Assembly: GCF_018070045.1 (NCBI RefSeq)
Contig: NZ_JAGPYK010000009.1
Location: forward strand, 186,001 to 250,000
Direction: 5' to 3'
DNA: 64,000 nucleotides
From: Micromonospora sp. U21
Lineage (GTDB): Bacteria; Actinomycetota; Actinomycetes; Mycobacteriales; Micromonosporaceae
The translations under genes were made by a program, and so were the position numbers. Every line of letters starts with the position of its first letter. Position 1 is the stretch's first letter. Below, piece by piece: positions 42,512 through 51,857 of this stretch. The notes beneath the pieces are model-generated. The model saw only the letters and a program-made list of their open reading frames with translations. It was not told the origin of the DNA and made no database searches.

Positions 42512-45211
42512 GTGACAGCTACGACGCCGCGCCTGCTCCTCGTCGACGGACACTCCCTGGCATACCGGGCGTTCTTCGCCCTGCCGGTGGAAAACTTCTC
42601 CACCACGACGGGCCAGCCCACCAACGCGGTCTACGGCTTCACCTCGATGCTGATCAACGTGCTGCGTGACGAGCAGCCCACCCACATCGTCGTCGCCTTC
42701 GACGTCTCCCGCCGCTCCTTCCGCACCGACAAGTACGCGGAGTACAAGGCCGGCCGCAGCGAGACCCCGACCGACTTCAAGGGCCAGGTCAGCCTGGTCA
42801 AGGAGGTCCTGGCCGCGCTCCAGGTCCCGGTGGTGGAGATGGAGGGCTACGAGGCCGACGACGTCATCGCCACGCTCGCCTGCCAGGCCCGCGACCAGGG
42901 CATGACGGTGCTGATCAGCACCGGCGACCGGGACGCCTTCCAGCTGGTCGGCGACCAGGTCACGGTGCTCTACCCGCGCAAGGGCGTCTCCGACCTGGCC
43001 CGGATGGACCCGGCGGCGATCGAGGCGAAGTACGGCGTCGGTCCGGAGCGCTACCGCGACCTGGCCGCGCTGGTCGGCGAGACCAGCGACAACCTGCCCG
43101 GCGTTCCGGGCGTCGGCCCGAAGACCGCCGCCAAGTGGATCACCACGTACGGCGGGGTGGAGGGCGTGATCGCCCGCGCGGACGAGATCAAGGGCAAGGC
43201 CGGCGACAGCCTGCGCGAGCGGCTCGCCGACGTGATCCGCAACTACGAGATCAACTGCCTGGTCTCCGACCTGGAGCTGCCGCTGCGCCCGGAGGACACC
43301 CGGTGGGCCGGCTGGGACCGGGAGGCGGTGCACCAGGTCTTCGACACCCTGGAGTTCCGCATCCTGCGCGATCGGCTCTACCAGTACCTGGAGGCGGTCG
43401 AGCCGGAGGCCGAGTCCGGCTTCGACCTCACCGGCGAGGTGCTCACCGCGCCCGGCGCGCTGGCCGGCTGGCTGGCCGCGCACGCCCCGGCCGGCACCCC
43501 GGTCGGGATGGCGGTCAAGCTCGACACCGGCCCCAACCGCCGGCACACCGCCTCCACCGCCGGCCTGGCGCTGGCCACCGCCGGTGGCGCCGCGGCCTGG
43601 GTCGACCCGGCGGGGCTCGACCCGGCCGACGAGGGTGCACTGGCGGCCTGGCTGGCCGACGCGCAGCGGCCCAAGGTGCTGCACGACAGCAAGCCGGCCG
43701 TGCTGGCCTGTGGCGCACACGGCTGGGAGCTGGCCGGCATCGTCCGGGACACCCAGATCGCCGCGTACCTGGCCCGCCCCGACCAGCGGTCCTACGACCT
43801 CAGCGACCTGGCGCTGCGCTACCTGCACCGCGAGCTGCGGGTGGACGTGCCGGAGACCGGCCAGCTCACCCTCGACGGGCTGGGCGACGAGGGCGCGGCC
43901 GAGCAGAACCTCATGCTCCAGGCCCGGGCCACCCTCGACCTGGCCGACGCGATCGACGCCGAGCTGTCCCGCGACGGTGAGCAGTCCGCCCGGCTGATGG
44001 CCGGGGTGGAGCTGCCGCTGATGCGTGTGCTGGCCGCCATGGAGAGCACCGGCATCGCCGCCGACACGCACTACCTGTCCGAGCTGGAGGCGCACTTCGC
44101 CGCCGAGGTGAAGGCCGCCGCGCAGGGCGCGTACGAGGCGGTGGGCCGGGAGTTCAACCTCGGCTCGCCCAAACAGTTGCAGGAGATCCTCTTCACCGAG
44201 CTGGGCCTGCCCAAGACCAAGAAGATCAAGACCGGTTACACCACCGACGCGGACGCTCTGCAGTGGCTCTACGCGCAGAATCCGCACCCGGTGCTGGCCC
44301 ACCTGCTGCGCCACCGGGACGTGGCCAAGCTCAAGTCGACCGTCGACGGTCTGCTCAAGTCGGTCTCCGACGACGGCCGGATCCACACCACCTTCAACCA
44401 GACGGTGGCGGCCACCGGCCGGCTCTCCTCCACCGAGCCCAACCTGCAGAACATCCCGATCCGCACCGAGGAGGGCCGGCGGATCCGCCGGGCGTTCGTG
44501 GTGGGCGAGGGCTACGAGTGCCTGCTGACCGCCGACTACAGCCAGATCGAGATGCGCATCATGGCGCACCTGTCCTCGGACGACGCGCTGATCGAGGCGT
44601 TCAACTCCGGCGCCGACTTCCACGCGGTCACCGCGTCGTCGGTCTTCGGAGTGCCGGTCGACGAGGTCACCCCGGACCAGCGCCGCAAGATCAAGGCGAT
44701 GAACTACGGCCTGGCGTACGGGCTGAGCGCGTTCGGGCTGTCCCAGCAGCTCAGCATCGGCACCGAAGAGGCACGCGGGCTGATGGAAAACTACTTCGCC
44801 GGTTTCGGCGGGGTGCGTGACTACCTGCACCAGGTGGTCGCCCGGGCCCGTCAGGACGGCTACACCTCGACCATCCTGGGCCGCCGTCGTTACCTGCCGG
44901 ATCTGGGCAGTGACAACCGGCAGCGCCGCGACATCGCCGAGCGGATGGCGCTCAACGCCCCGATCCAGGGCTCGGCGGCCGACATCATCAAGCTGGCGAT
45001 GCTGCACGTCGACACCGCGCTGGGCGAGGCCGGGCTGCGTTCCCGGATGCTGTTGCAGGTGCACGACGAGTTGGTCTTCGAGGTCGCGCCGGGTGAGCGC
45101 GAGGCGTTGGAGGCGCTGGTCCGGCGGGAGATGGGTGGGGCGTACCCGCTGTCGGTGCCGCTGGAGGTGTCGGTCGGCGAGGGCCGGGACTGGAACAGCG
45201 CCGACCACTGA
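42512..45211 (+). CDS. polA: DNA polymerase I
   Basis: 899 residues. The N-terminal 5' nuclease domain has LLLVDGHSLAYRAFFAL and VVAFDVSRRSFRTD and YEADDVIATLA. The middle domain is exonuclease-like but its DEDD residues are not visible (the equivalent of motif I reads LHDSKPAV), so proofreading is probably absent, as in other actinobacterial Pol I enzymes. The polymerase domain is complete: motif A LLTADYSQIEMRIMAHLS, motif B RRKIKAMNYGLAYGLSAFGL, motif C LLQVHDELVFEV. It fills gaps in repair and removes RNA primers. GTG 42512 starts at the conserved N-terminus; the frame is open but unlike the family upstream. Confidence 0.97.
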   Translation: MTATTPRLLLVDGHSLAYRAFFALPVENFSTTTGQPTNAVYGFTSMLINVLRDEQPTHIVVAFDVSRRSFRTDKYAEYKAGRSETPTDFKGQVSLVKEVLAALQVPVVEMEGYEADDVIATLACQARDQGMTVLISTGDRDAFQLVGDQVTVLYPRKGVSDLARMDPAAIEAKYGVGPERYRDLAALVGETSDNLPGVPGVGPKTAAKWITTYGGVEGVIARADEIKGKAGDSLRERLADVIRNYEINCLVSDLELPLRPEDTRWAGWDREAVHQVFDTLEFRILRDRLYQYLEAVEPEAESGFDLTGEVLTAPGALAGWLAAHAPAGTPVGMAVKLDTGPNRRHTASTAGLALATAGGAAAWVDPAGLDPADEGALAAWLADAQRPKVLHDSKPAVLACGAHGWELAGIVRDTQIAAYLARPDQRSYDLSDLALRYLHRELRVDVPETGQLTLDGLGDEGAAEQNLMLQARATLDLADAIDAELSRDGEQSARLMAGVELPLMRVLAAMESTGIAADTHYLSELEAHFAAEVKAAAQGAYEAVGREFNLGSPKQLQEILFTELGLPKTKKIKTGYTTDADALQWLYAQNPHPVLAHLLRHRDVAKLKSTVDGLLKSVSDDGRIHTTFNQTVAATGRLSSTEPNLQNIPIRTEEGRRIRRAFVVGEGYECLLTADYSQIEMRIMAHLSSDDALIEAFNSGADFHAVTASSVFGVPVDEVTPDQRRKIKAMNYGLAYGLSAFGLSQQLSIGTEEARGLMENYFAGFGGVRDYLHQVVARARQDGYTSTILGRRRYLPDLGSDNRQRRDIAERMALNAPIQGSAADIIKLAMLHVDTALGEAGLRSRMLLQVHDELVFEVAPGEREALEALVRREMGGAYPLSVPLEVSVGEGRDWNSADH

Positions 45212-45258
45212 CGCTTCTGTGGTCGGCGCTGGTCGGCGCTGTGATCGGAGTGGCGGGG

Positions 45259-45693
45259 TCAGCGTCCGGGTCCCCGGCGGTCCTTCGGCGGTGCGCCGTG
45301 CCGCTCGAGGGCCCGCCGGGACGGGCCGCCCGGGGGCGGAAGTGGACCCTTGAGGGGGTCGTGGCCCCAGTTCATGAGGGACCAGCGCCATTTCGTGTCG
45401 CGGACGTTGCCGGAGGGGCGTTGCGCCATGTGCCGGCGGACGTAGCCGACCACCTTGCGCATGTGCTTGTAGTCGCCCTCCGACAGGTCGCCGCGCTTGC
45501 GGCGCAACAGGTCGATGATCTTCCGACCGGACTCGTGCCCGACCGACTCGCCGCCGCCGGAGCTACCGCCCTTGTGCCAGCCGACCTGCTTCGACTCGTC
45601 GCTCTCCAGCCAGGACGACAGCTCGCCGGGCTTCATGTTCACCGCCTCGGTGAACTCCCGGTAGGTGTCCCGGCCGTCCTCACCTCCGCTCAT
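45259..45693 (-). CDS. DUF3140-family protein
   Basis: 144 residues. The core (YREFTEAVNMKPGELSSWLE, then SVGHESGRKIIDLLRRKRGD and YKHMRKVVGYVRRHMAQRP) matches the DUF3140 family, with the SGRKI-LLRKK motif and a final KWRWSLMNWGHDP. The sequence is basic and helical, which would suit nucleic-acid binding, but no function is established. Its start (45693) overlaps the upstream gene's end by 14 bases. DUF3140 and HVA1/DUF2945 are commonly neighbours, presumably as one small operon. Confidence 0.85.
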   Translation of the reverse strand: MSGGEDGRDTYREFTEAVNMKPGELSSWLESDESKQVGWHKGGSSGGGESVGHESGRKIIDLLRRKRGDLSEGDYKHMRKVVGYVRRHMAQRPSGNVRDTKWRWSLMNWGHDPLKGPLPPPGGPSRRALERHGAPPKDRRGPGR

Positions 45694-45901
45694 GACGCAG
45701 CACCTCCGGGCGGTGGGCCACGTCCCGGCCCGAGTCGTCGTTGCGGATGCGGTACTGCGGCTCGTCCTCGGTCGCGTTCACGGCGTGCCCGCGTACGTGC
45801 GTCCGATCAACCAGCTTCTCCTTGATCACGCCGTACGCCCGGCCGCTGTGACTGGCCCAGGAGACGTGGTCGCCTTCACGGAAATCGCTCTGCTCGGCCA
45901 T
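45680..45901 (-). CDS. HVA1 (DUF2945) Tudor-like protein
   Basis: 73 residues. The EGDHVSWASHSGRAYGVIKEKL block and the HAVNATEDEPQYRIRNDDSGRD block are the standard signature of the small SH3/Tudor-like domain named after a fungal hypervirulence protein (DUF2945). These barrels have unknown ligands. It overlaps the DUF3140 gene by 14 bases, so the two are translated together. Confidence 0.87.
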   Translation of the reverse strand: MAEQSDFREGDHVSWASHSGRAYGVIKEKLVDRTHVRGHAVNATEDEPQYRIRNDDSGRDVAHRPEVLRHERR

Positions 45902-45954
45902 ACGTTCCGGCTACCCGGCACCGCCGGGGCGAAACGACCGGCCGGCCCGGCGGA

Positions 45955-46110
45955 CTACGGCGTGATCTCGGCGATCGGCAGTTTGATCTCGAACGGCTCG
46001 GTCAACTCGATCACGTTTGCGCTGTCGGTGACGAGTTCGTACTGCCGCTCCCCGCCGGGCCCCACCCGGTCGCCGATCCGGTACGGCCAGGTGCGCTCAT
46101 GGGGCGAGCC
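45955..46110 (-). pseudogene. Remnant of a Uma2-family nuclease-like gene (C-terminus)
   Basis: The last 45 codons of a minus-strand frame end in a coherent sequence, TWPYRIGDRVGPGGERQYEL and VIELTEPFEIKLPIAEITP, before the TAG at 45955. The ending strongly recalls the C-terminus of Uma2 (DUF820) restriction-endonuclease-fold proteins (PFxIxLPIAEITP). The frame upstream of about 46110 loses any sense and no start codon suits, so only the tail remains. Uma2 genes are numerous in actinomycetes and often decay. The assignment is moderate. Confidence 0.45.
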
Positions 46111-46156
46111 TGCCGGCGATCGATGTGGCGCGGGCCGCACCGCGGTTGCGACGCGC

Positions 46157-46963
46157 TCAGTCGGCGGGCTTCTCGGTGACGAAGATGGCGGTGCCGGGGA
46201 AGAGCCGTCCGCGCAACGGGCTCCACTGCCCCCAGATGCCCTCGTGCCCCGCCGGCCACTCGGGCTCCACCAGGTCCAGCAGCCGGAACCCGGCCCCCAC
46301 CAGCTCGCGGATCCGGTCGCCAAGGGTCCGGTGCTGCTCGACGTAGGTGGCCACGCCGGATTCGTCCTGCTCCACGTAGGGGGAGCGGTCGAAGTACGAG
46401 TGCACGGCGGTCAGCCCGCCCTCGCCCGGGTCGTCGAGGAAGATCCAACGCATCGGGTGGGTCACCGAGAAGACCCACCGGCCGCCGGGGCGCAGCACCC
46501 GGTGCACCTCGGCGAGCAGGGCCGCCGAGTCGTCCACGAACGGGATCGCGCCGAACGCGGTGCAGGCGAGGTCGAACGACCGGTCGGCGAACGGCAGGGC
46601 GAGCGCGTCGGCCTGTACCAGCGGTACGCGTACCCCGGTGCGGTCGGCGGCTTGCGCGGCGTGCCGCAGCATGCCGGCGGACAGGTCGAAGGCGACCGGC
46701 CGGGCGCCCTGGGTGGCCAGCCAGCGGGCGGCGGCCGCGGCGCCGCAGCCCACCTCCAGCACCCGCCGCCCGGGCAGGTCACCGAGCAGTCGGGCGTCGG
46801 CCTCGCGGAGCCCCTCCGGGCACCAGACGAAGTCCACGTCGCCGAGGAACGCGCCGTGCTCGGCCTGGTAGTCGTCGGCGTCGGTGTCCCACCAGCCGCG
46901 GTTGGCCCGCCGGGCCTCGGCGTCACCCACCCGGCGCCGGGTCACCCGGCTGTCGTCATCCAC
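46157..46963 (-). CDS. Class I SAM-dependent methyltransferase
   Basis: 268 residues. The SAM-binding motif I is VLEVGCGAAAAARWLA, motif II lies near VAFDLSAGML, and motif post-II is FDLACTAFGAIPFV. The HRVLRPGGRWVFSV segment (motif III) is standard. The substrate is not indicated; the WDTDADDYQAEHGAFL start matches a broad family of actinobacterial small-molecule methyltransferases. Start at 46963 (MDDDSRVTRRRV). Confidence 0.9.
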   Translation of the reverse strand: MDDDSRVTRRRVGDAEARRANRGWWDTDADDYQAEHGAFLGDVDFVWCPEGLREADARLLGDLPGRRVLEVGCGAAAAARWLATQGARPVAFDLSAGMLRHAAQAADRTGVRVPLVQADALALPFADRSFDLACTAFGAIPFVDDSAALLAEVHRVLRPGGRWVFSVTHPMRWIFLDDPGEGGLTAVHSYFDRSPYVEQDESGVATYVEQHRTLGDRIRELVGAGFRLLDLVEPEWPAGHEGIWGQWSPLRGRLFPGTAIFVTEKPAD

Positions 46964-47155
46964 CCGCTCACGCTAGGCCCCGGCGCGGCTGTCGAGGGCT
47001 TTGGGCCGGCCGACCCGCCGGCACGGTCGCGTCGCCGGCCGGACACCCGTCGGGTGGTGCCTTCGGGGCTGGTGTGACCCACGAGACAGCAGGGGCGGTT
47101 TCCGGGCGATTGTTCGGCTTTCGCAGGTCATCGCACGGCGAGAAGCCGGGAGGGC

Positions 47156-47186
47156 TTGCACGCTGTGGTAATGCGCACGGTAGGCT
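47156..47186 (+). promoter_or_regulatory. Promoter of rpsA
   Basis: TTGCAC (47156-47161) and TAGGCT (47181-47186) match a housekeeping promoter, spaced by 19 bases. About 180 bases of leader follow before the rpsA ATG. The 401-base gap before rpsA (46964-47364) shows no gene and no other convincing element. Confidence 0.5.
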
Positions 47187-47364
47187 AGACGATGCGCTCG
47201 CGGATCGCGTTGCCTCGGCAGGGAGCAGGTGCGCGGTCGACGGAGCCACATCATGATCTCACTAGGCGATCGTTCGGTGTGCCCGGCGACGGATCCGCTG
47301 GCGCGAACAGGTCACCGCGACACCAGCCTGCTGTGACAACCCACCGACCGGAGCAACCGCCCAC

Positions 47365-48864
47365 ATGACGAGCAGCATCGAGGCCCCCTCGAGCGCCACC
47401 CGGGTCACCCACGACGATCTCGGTTCCGAGGAGGCTTTCCTCGCCGCGATCGACGAGACCATCAAGTACTTCAACGACGGCGACATTGTCGAAGGCACCG
47501 TCGTCAAGGTCGATCGGGACGAGGTCCTGCTCGACATCGGCTACAAGACCGAGGGTGTCATCCCCTCTCGGGAGTTGTCGATCAAGCACGACGTGGACCC
47601 CGCCGAGGTTGTGACGGTTGGTGACCACATCGAGGCCCTGGTCCTCCAGAAGGAGGACAAGGAGGGTCGTCTGATCCTCTCCAAGAAGCGGGCGCAGTAC
47701 GAGCGGGCCTGGGGCACGATCGAGAAGATCAAGGACGAGGACGGTGTCGTCCGCGGCTCGGTCATCGAGGTGGTCAAGGGTGGCCTCATCCTCGACATCG
47801 GGCTGCGCGGCTTCCTGCCCGCGTCCCTGGTCGAGATGCGGCGCGTGCGCGACCTGCAGCCGTACGTCGGGCGGGAGCTCGAGGCCAAGATCATCGAGCT
47901 GGACAAGAACCGCAACAACGTGGTTCTGTCCCGTCGGGCCTGGCTGGAGCAGACGCAGTCCGAGGTGCGCACCGAGTTCCTCAACAAGCTGCAGAAGGGC
48001 CAGGTCCGCAAGGGCGTCGTGTCCTCGATCGTCAACTTCGGCGCGTTCGTGGACCTCGGCGGCGTCGACGGTCTGGTGCACGTCTCCGAGCTGTCCTGGA
48101 AGCACATCGACCACCCGTCCGAGGTCGTCGAGGTGGGCCAGGAGGTCGAGGTCGAGGTCCTGGACGTCGACCTGGACCGCGAGCGGGTCTCGCTGTCGCT
48201 GAAGGCGACGCAGGAGGACCCGTGGCGGCAGTTCGCCCGCACCCACGCGATCCAGCAGATCGTGCCGGGTAAGGTCACCAAGCTGGTGCCGTTCGGTGCG
48301 TTCGTCCGGGTTGACGACGGCATCGAGGGCCTGGTCCACATCTCCGAGCTGGCCGAGCGCCACGTGGAGATCCCGGAGCAGGTCGTGCAGGTCGGCTCCG
48401 AGGTCATGGTCAAGGTCATCGACATCGACCTGGAGCGCCGCCGGATCTCGCTGTCGCTCAAGCAGGCCAACGAGGGCTTCGTCGAGGGCGAGGAGCACTT
48501 CGACCCGACCCTCTACGGCATGGCCGCGACGTACGACGCCGAGGGCAACTACATCTACCCGGAGGGCTTCGACCCGGAGACGGGCGAGTGGCTCGAGGGG
48601 TACGACAAGCAGCGCGAGACCTGGGAGAACCAGTACGCCGAGGCCCGTCTGCGCTGGGAGGCCCACACCAAGCAGGTGCAGACCTCCCGGGCCGCCGACG
48701 CCGAGGCCGCTGCCAACCCGACTCCGGCCGTCCCGGCCGCGGGCGGCGGCACCACCTCCTCGACCAGCCCGGCCCCGAGCCGGCAGGCCGAGGAGCCGGC
48801 CGGCACCCTGGCCACCGACGAGGCGCTCGCCGCTCTGCGGGAGAAGCTCGCCGGCGGTAAGTGA
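47365..48864 (+). CDS. rpsA: 30S ribosomal protein S1
   Basis: 499 residues. Four S1 RNA-binding domains are visible at about residues 36-105, 123-190, 209-277 and 294-363; each has the EGTVVKVD...LLDIGYKTEGVIP type of pattern (domains 3 and 4 read FGAFVDLGGVDGLVHVSEL and FGAFVRVDDGIEGLVHISEL). A low-complexity Ala/Pro/Ser tail follows and the end EALAALREKLAGG is conserved. S1 binds mRNA leaders at the 30S subunit. It is well expressed; the codons are highly biased. ATG 47365 is the normal start. Confidence 0.97.
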   Translation: MTSSIEAPSSATRVTHDDLGSEEAFLAAIDETIKYFNDGDIVEGTVVKVDRDEVLLDIGYKTEGVIPSRELSIKHDVDPAEVVTVGDHIEALVLQKEDKEGRLILSKKRAQYERAWGTIEKIKDEDGVVRGSVIEVVKGGLILDIGLRGFLPASLVEMRRVRDLQPYVGRELEAKIIELDKNRNNVVLSRRAWLEQTQSEVRTEFLNKLQKGQVRKGVVSSIVNFGAFVDLGGVDGLVHVSELSWKHIDHPSEVVEVGQEVEVEVLDVDLDRERVSLSLKATQEDPWRQFARTHAIQQIVPGKVTKLVPFGAFVRVDDGIEGLVHISELAERHVEIPEQVVQVGSEVMVKVIDIDLERRRISLSLKQANEGFVEGEEHFDPTLYGMAATYDAEGNYIYPEGFDPETGEWLEGYDKQRETWENQYAEARLRWEAHTKQVQTSRAADAEAAANPTPAVPAAGGGTTSSTSPAPSRQAEEPAGTLATDEALAALREKLAGGK

Positions 48865-48880
48865 CCCGCTGAACGACGAA

Positions 48881-48923
48881 GGGCCCCGTCCCCGCGATCT
48901 TCGGATCGTCGGGGGCGGGGCCC
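48881..48923 (+). terminator. rpsA terminator hairpin with TTCG loop
   Basis: GGGCCCCGTCCCCGCGATC pairs with GATCGTCGGGGGCGGGGCCC over a TTCG tetraloop, 17 bases after the rpsA stop. The stem is almost 20 pairs with one bulge; UUCG loops are very stable. No T tract follows. Confidence 0.85.
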
Positions 48924-49147
48924 TCGCCGTACCCCCGGCAGGCCGCCGGGCCGCCGAGGCCCCGCGCCGGCCCGCGTCGGCACGCCGCCGCCGGCGCCCC
49001 TGACCCGCGAGATCCTGCTCGAACCTGGAATGAGGGGCCTCCGGGGGCCGGGTGACCACTACATCCAGGATCGAGCCCGATCTCGCCGCCACCACCAGCG
49101 CCGCGGCGCAGTTTGGCGCGCGGCTCGCGATCCGGTTGACTGTTCCG

Positions 49148-50329
49148 GTGCTGAGGGTGGGATTGACCGGCGGGATCGGGTCAGGCAAGAGCGCGGTGGC
49201 CGCGCGGCTGGTCGAGCGGGGCGCGGTGCTCATCGACGCCGACCGGGTGGCCCGGGAGGTCGTCGCGCCGGGCACCGAGGGGTTGGCCGAGATCATCGCC
49301 GCCTTCTCCGGGCGGGTGCTGGACGCCGACGGGGCACTGGACCGCGCCGCACTGGGCGCGGTGGTGTTCGCCGACGAGACCGCCCGCCGCCGACTGGAGG
49401 CGATCACCCATCCCCGGGTCCGAGCCCGCACCGCCGAGCTGGTCGCCGCGGCGGCACCGGACGCGATCGTCGTCAACGACGTACCGCTGCTGGTCGAGGT
49501 GGGTCTCGCGCCCACGTACCACCTGGTGGCCGTGGTGCAGACGGCCGTGCCGACCCGACTGGAACGGCTGGCGCGCGACCGGGGAATGGACCGTGCGGAG
49601 GCCGAGCGGCGGATCGCCGCGCAGGCTGACGACGTCCGTCGCCGCGCGGTGGCGGACGTGGTGCTGACCAACGACGGAAGCCTCGCGGAGCTGCATGCCG
49701 AGGTCGACACGCTCTGGCAACAGCGGCTGCTGCCGTACGAGCACAACCTGCGTGAGCGGCGGGTGGTCGCGCCGGGCCGGGGCGGCCTGGCCGAGGCCGA
49801 CCCGACGTGGCCCGAGCAGTACGCGCGGCTGGCGGCCCGGATCCGGCACGCGCTCGCCCCGGCCGACCTGCGGATCGACCACGTCGGCGCGACCGCGGTG
49901 CCCGGCGTCGCCGCCGAGGACGTCATGGACGTGCAGGTGGCCGTGCCCAGCCTCGCCGACGCCGACGGGACGCTGGCCGACCGGTTGGCGAACGCCGGGT
50001 TCCCACGGGTGCCGGGGCAGTGGTGGGACGATCCGCGTCCGGCCGGCAACGGCCGGTGGGAGAAGCGGCTGCACGGCAGCGCCGACCCGGCCCGCCCGGT
50101 GCGCCTGCACGTGCGGGAGGCCGGATCGCCGGGCTGGCGGTACGCGTTGCTGATGCGCGACCACCTGCGCGCCGACCCGGGCGAGCGGGCCGCGTACCTG
50201 CTGCTCAAGCGGGATTTGGTCGATGCGGCGCCGGTCGTCAGCGGCTCCGGTACGGCCCGCGACCCGTGGTTCGACGAGGAGCACCTGCGGGCCGAGCAGT
50301 GGGCCGCGCAGACCGGCTGGCGGCCCTGA
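49148..50329 (+). CDS. coaE: Dephospho-CoA kinase fused to a GrpB (UPF0157) domain
   Basis: 393 residues. Residues 1-200 are dephospho-CoA kinase, the last step of CoA synthesis: Walker A GLTGGIGSGKSAVAARL, VLIDADRVAREVV, HPRVRARTAEL, the lid RDRGMDRAEAERRIAAQ. Residues about 225-393 are a GrpB/UPF0157 domain (nucleotidyltransferase-like: RIDHVGATAVPGVAAEDVMDVQVAV), as in Mycobacterium CoaE. The C-terminal domain's role is not settled; it has been suggested to help folding or to regulate. Start GTG 49148 (MLRVGLTGGIG) is at the conserved beginning; an upstream in-frame GTG at 49052 would add 32 unrelated residues. Confidence 0.92.
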   Translation: MLRVGLTGGIGSGKSAVAARLVERGAVLIDADRVAREVVAPGTEGLAEIIAAFSGRVLDADGALDRAALGAVVFADETARRRLEAITHPRVRARTAELVAAAAPDAIVVNDVPLLVEVGLAPTYHLVAVVQTAVPTRLERLARDRGMDRAEAERRIAAQADDVRRRAVADVVLTNDGSLAELHAEVDTLWQQRLLPYEHNLRERRVVAPGRGGLAEADPTWPEQYARLAARIRHALAPADLRIDHVGATAVPGVAAEDVMDVQVAVPSLADADGTLADRLANAGFPRVPGQWWDDPRPAGNGRWEKRLHGSADPARPVRLHVREAGSPGWRYALLMRDHLRADPGERAAYLLLKRDLVDAAPVVSGSGTARDPWFDEEHLRAEQWAAQTGWRP

Positions 50330-50342
50330 GGGTCACGGTGGG

Positions 50343-51857
50343 TCAGGTGGTGGCCGCCGAGCGGGGCACCGGAGCCAGCCGGGGCACCGAGGCGGGGTTG
50401 AGGTCGAGCTGTGCCCACGCGCCGGGGGCGGTGCGCAGCTCCAGCCGGCGCAGCGACCCGTTCCGGTCGATCCAGTAGCGCAGCAGCGCGCCCGCCGTGC
50501 GCAGCTCGACGACGTCCACGGTCCGCCCGGCGGCGACGTCCTCGCGTACCCGCACGGCCGCGCCGCGCTGCCCGGCCGACCCGGAGGCGGCCATCGCCGC
50601 GCCGACCAGCAGGCTGAGGTCGTCCGTACCGGACCGGGTGAACCGCCACGCCGCGGTGGGGGGCGGCAGCGGCGGCCGACCCGGCGTCTCCGCGGTGCCA
50701 CCGCCGCCGGCCGCGGCCGGCACCTCCGCCCGGGCCAGGCCGGCGGTGTCCCGCCGCAGCAGCGTCCGGCGGTCCGGTACGCCCAGATCGGCCACCGCCA
50801 GGTACGCGGTGCGCGCGGTCCAGCTCAACCAGCCGGCGCCCCGCAGGTTGGTGTCCGTGCCCACCGGCGCGGTCAGTGTCAGCGCGGCGCCGCCCTGCGC
50901 GCGCAGCCGGGCCGGCAGGCGGCTGAGCCGGTCCCGCTCGGCGTCGGTCAGCGCGCGGGGCAGCCCTGGCCGGCCACCGAGCGCGTCCACCGGCCGCAGT
51001 GTCGGCCGGTCCGCCCGGTTGAGGATCACCGTGACCGGGCCGACGCCGGGCAGCCGGGCGACCAGCTTGTGCAACCGACCGTCCTGGTCGAGCCAGTAGC
51101 GGGGCTGCCCGTCCGCGTCGCTCCCGCTCGGCGTGCCGGCCGTCGCGCTGCCCGGCGCCGGGTCGCCGCTGGCGCGTGCGCGGCCCGGCAACGGCGCCCG
51201 GAGGATGTCCACCGGGCCGCCGGCGACGGTTTCCCGGGCCAACCACCGGGCACCGCCGTCCCGCAGTGCCTGAGCCGGGTCCGGGCGGTCGGCGGCGAGG
51301 CCGAGGAGCAGGTCGAGCACCGGTGCCAGGCCCTCGCCGGGTGTCAGGTGGTGCAGCCGCCACCGGTCCGCCGGCGGCACCAGTGGCGGCGCGGCGGGAG
51401 TGGGCACCGCCGACGGGTCCGGCCGGATCACCAGCAACGGGCCGGCGCTCTGCAACAGGCCCCGCTCGGCGCCCGCGCCCGGCCCACCCACGTCGAGGTA
51501 GAGCAACGGCCGCGACCAGTCCACCCAGCCCACGAGTTCGGTGCGGGCGGCGCCGGTGCCGACCGTGACGCGGACCCCGGCGCGCACGTCCCGCAGGTTG
51601 GTGACCCGCATCGCGGCCAGCCGCTCGCCCTCCGCGACGGTCAGCGGCCGGGCCGGCTCGGGCGGGTCGGGCGCCCAGCTCAGCAGCCCGATCACCAGCG
51701 CGGTCGCGGACGTGACCGCGGTCAGGCCGAGCAGCAGGAGCACCGTCCGGCGACGGCGGCCGGCTCGGGCCGGGCCGGTGGTGTCGGCAGCTGGGTCGGC
51801 CGCGCCGGCAGGCCGGTTGCCGCCGGTGTCGCGCGTCGGGTTCGGAGAGGTGTCCAC
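50343..51857 (-). CDS. Single-pass membrane protein with large extracytoplasmic part, unknown family
   Basis: 504 residues. A charged, low-complexity cytoplasmic head (about 1-38) precedes one helix (VLLLLGLTAVTSATALVIGLL, split here as VLLLLGLTAVTSATALV and IGLL). The rest, about 445 residues, has repeated elements such as RYWLDQDGRLHKL and RYWIDRNGSLRRLELR, i.e. the phrase YW-D-x-G-L-x-(K/R)L, which resemble repeats in lipoprotein-type beta folds. No catalytic residues are recognised. It is convergent with coaE, with only 13 bases between stops. Confidence 0.72.
   Translation of the reverse strand: MDTSPNPTRDTGGNRPAGAADPAADTTGPARAGRRRRTVLLLLGLTAVTSATALVIGLLSWAPDPPEPARPLTVAEGERLAAMRVTNLRDVRAGVRVTVGTGAARTELVGWVDWSRPLLYLDVGGPGAGAERGLLQSAGPLLVIRPDPSAVPTPAAPPLVPPADRWRLHHLTPGEGLAPVLDLLLGLAADRPDPAQALRDGGARWLARETVAGGPVDILRAPLPGRARASGDPAPGSATAGTPSGSDADGQPRYWLDQDGRLHKLVARLPGVGPVTVILNRADRPTLRPVDALGGRPGLPRALTDAERDRLSRLPARLRAQGGAALTLTAPVGTDTNLRGAGWLSWTARTAYLAVADLGVPDRRTLLRRDTAGLARAEVPAAAGGGGTAETPGRPPLPPPTAAWRFTRSGTDDLSLLVGAAMAASGSAGQRGAAVRVREDVAAGRTVDVVELRTAGALLRYWIDRNGSLRRLELRTAPGAWAQLDLNPASVPRLAPVPRSAATT

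Noticed and set aside
45212..45258. Terminator between polA and the DUF3140 gene
   Set aside because: Only a direct repeat of GGTCGGCGCT is seen; no inverted repeat of useful length.
41615..45391. A 1258-codon open frame on the minus strand opposite livF and polA
   Set aside because: It is a shadow of the high third-position GC of the real plus-strand genes; the translation is a Val/Gly/Arg/His-rich run with no domains.
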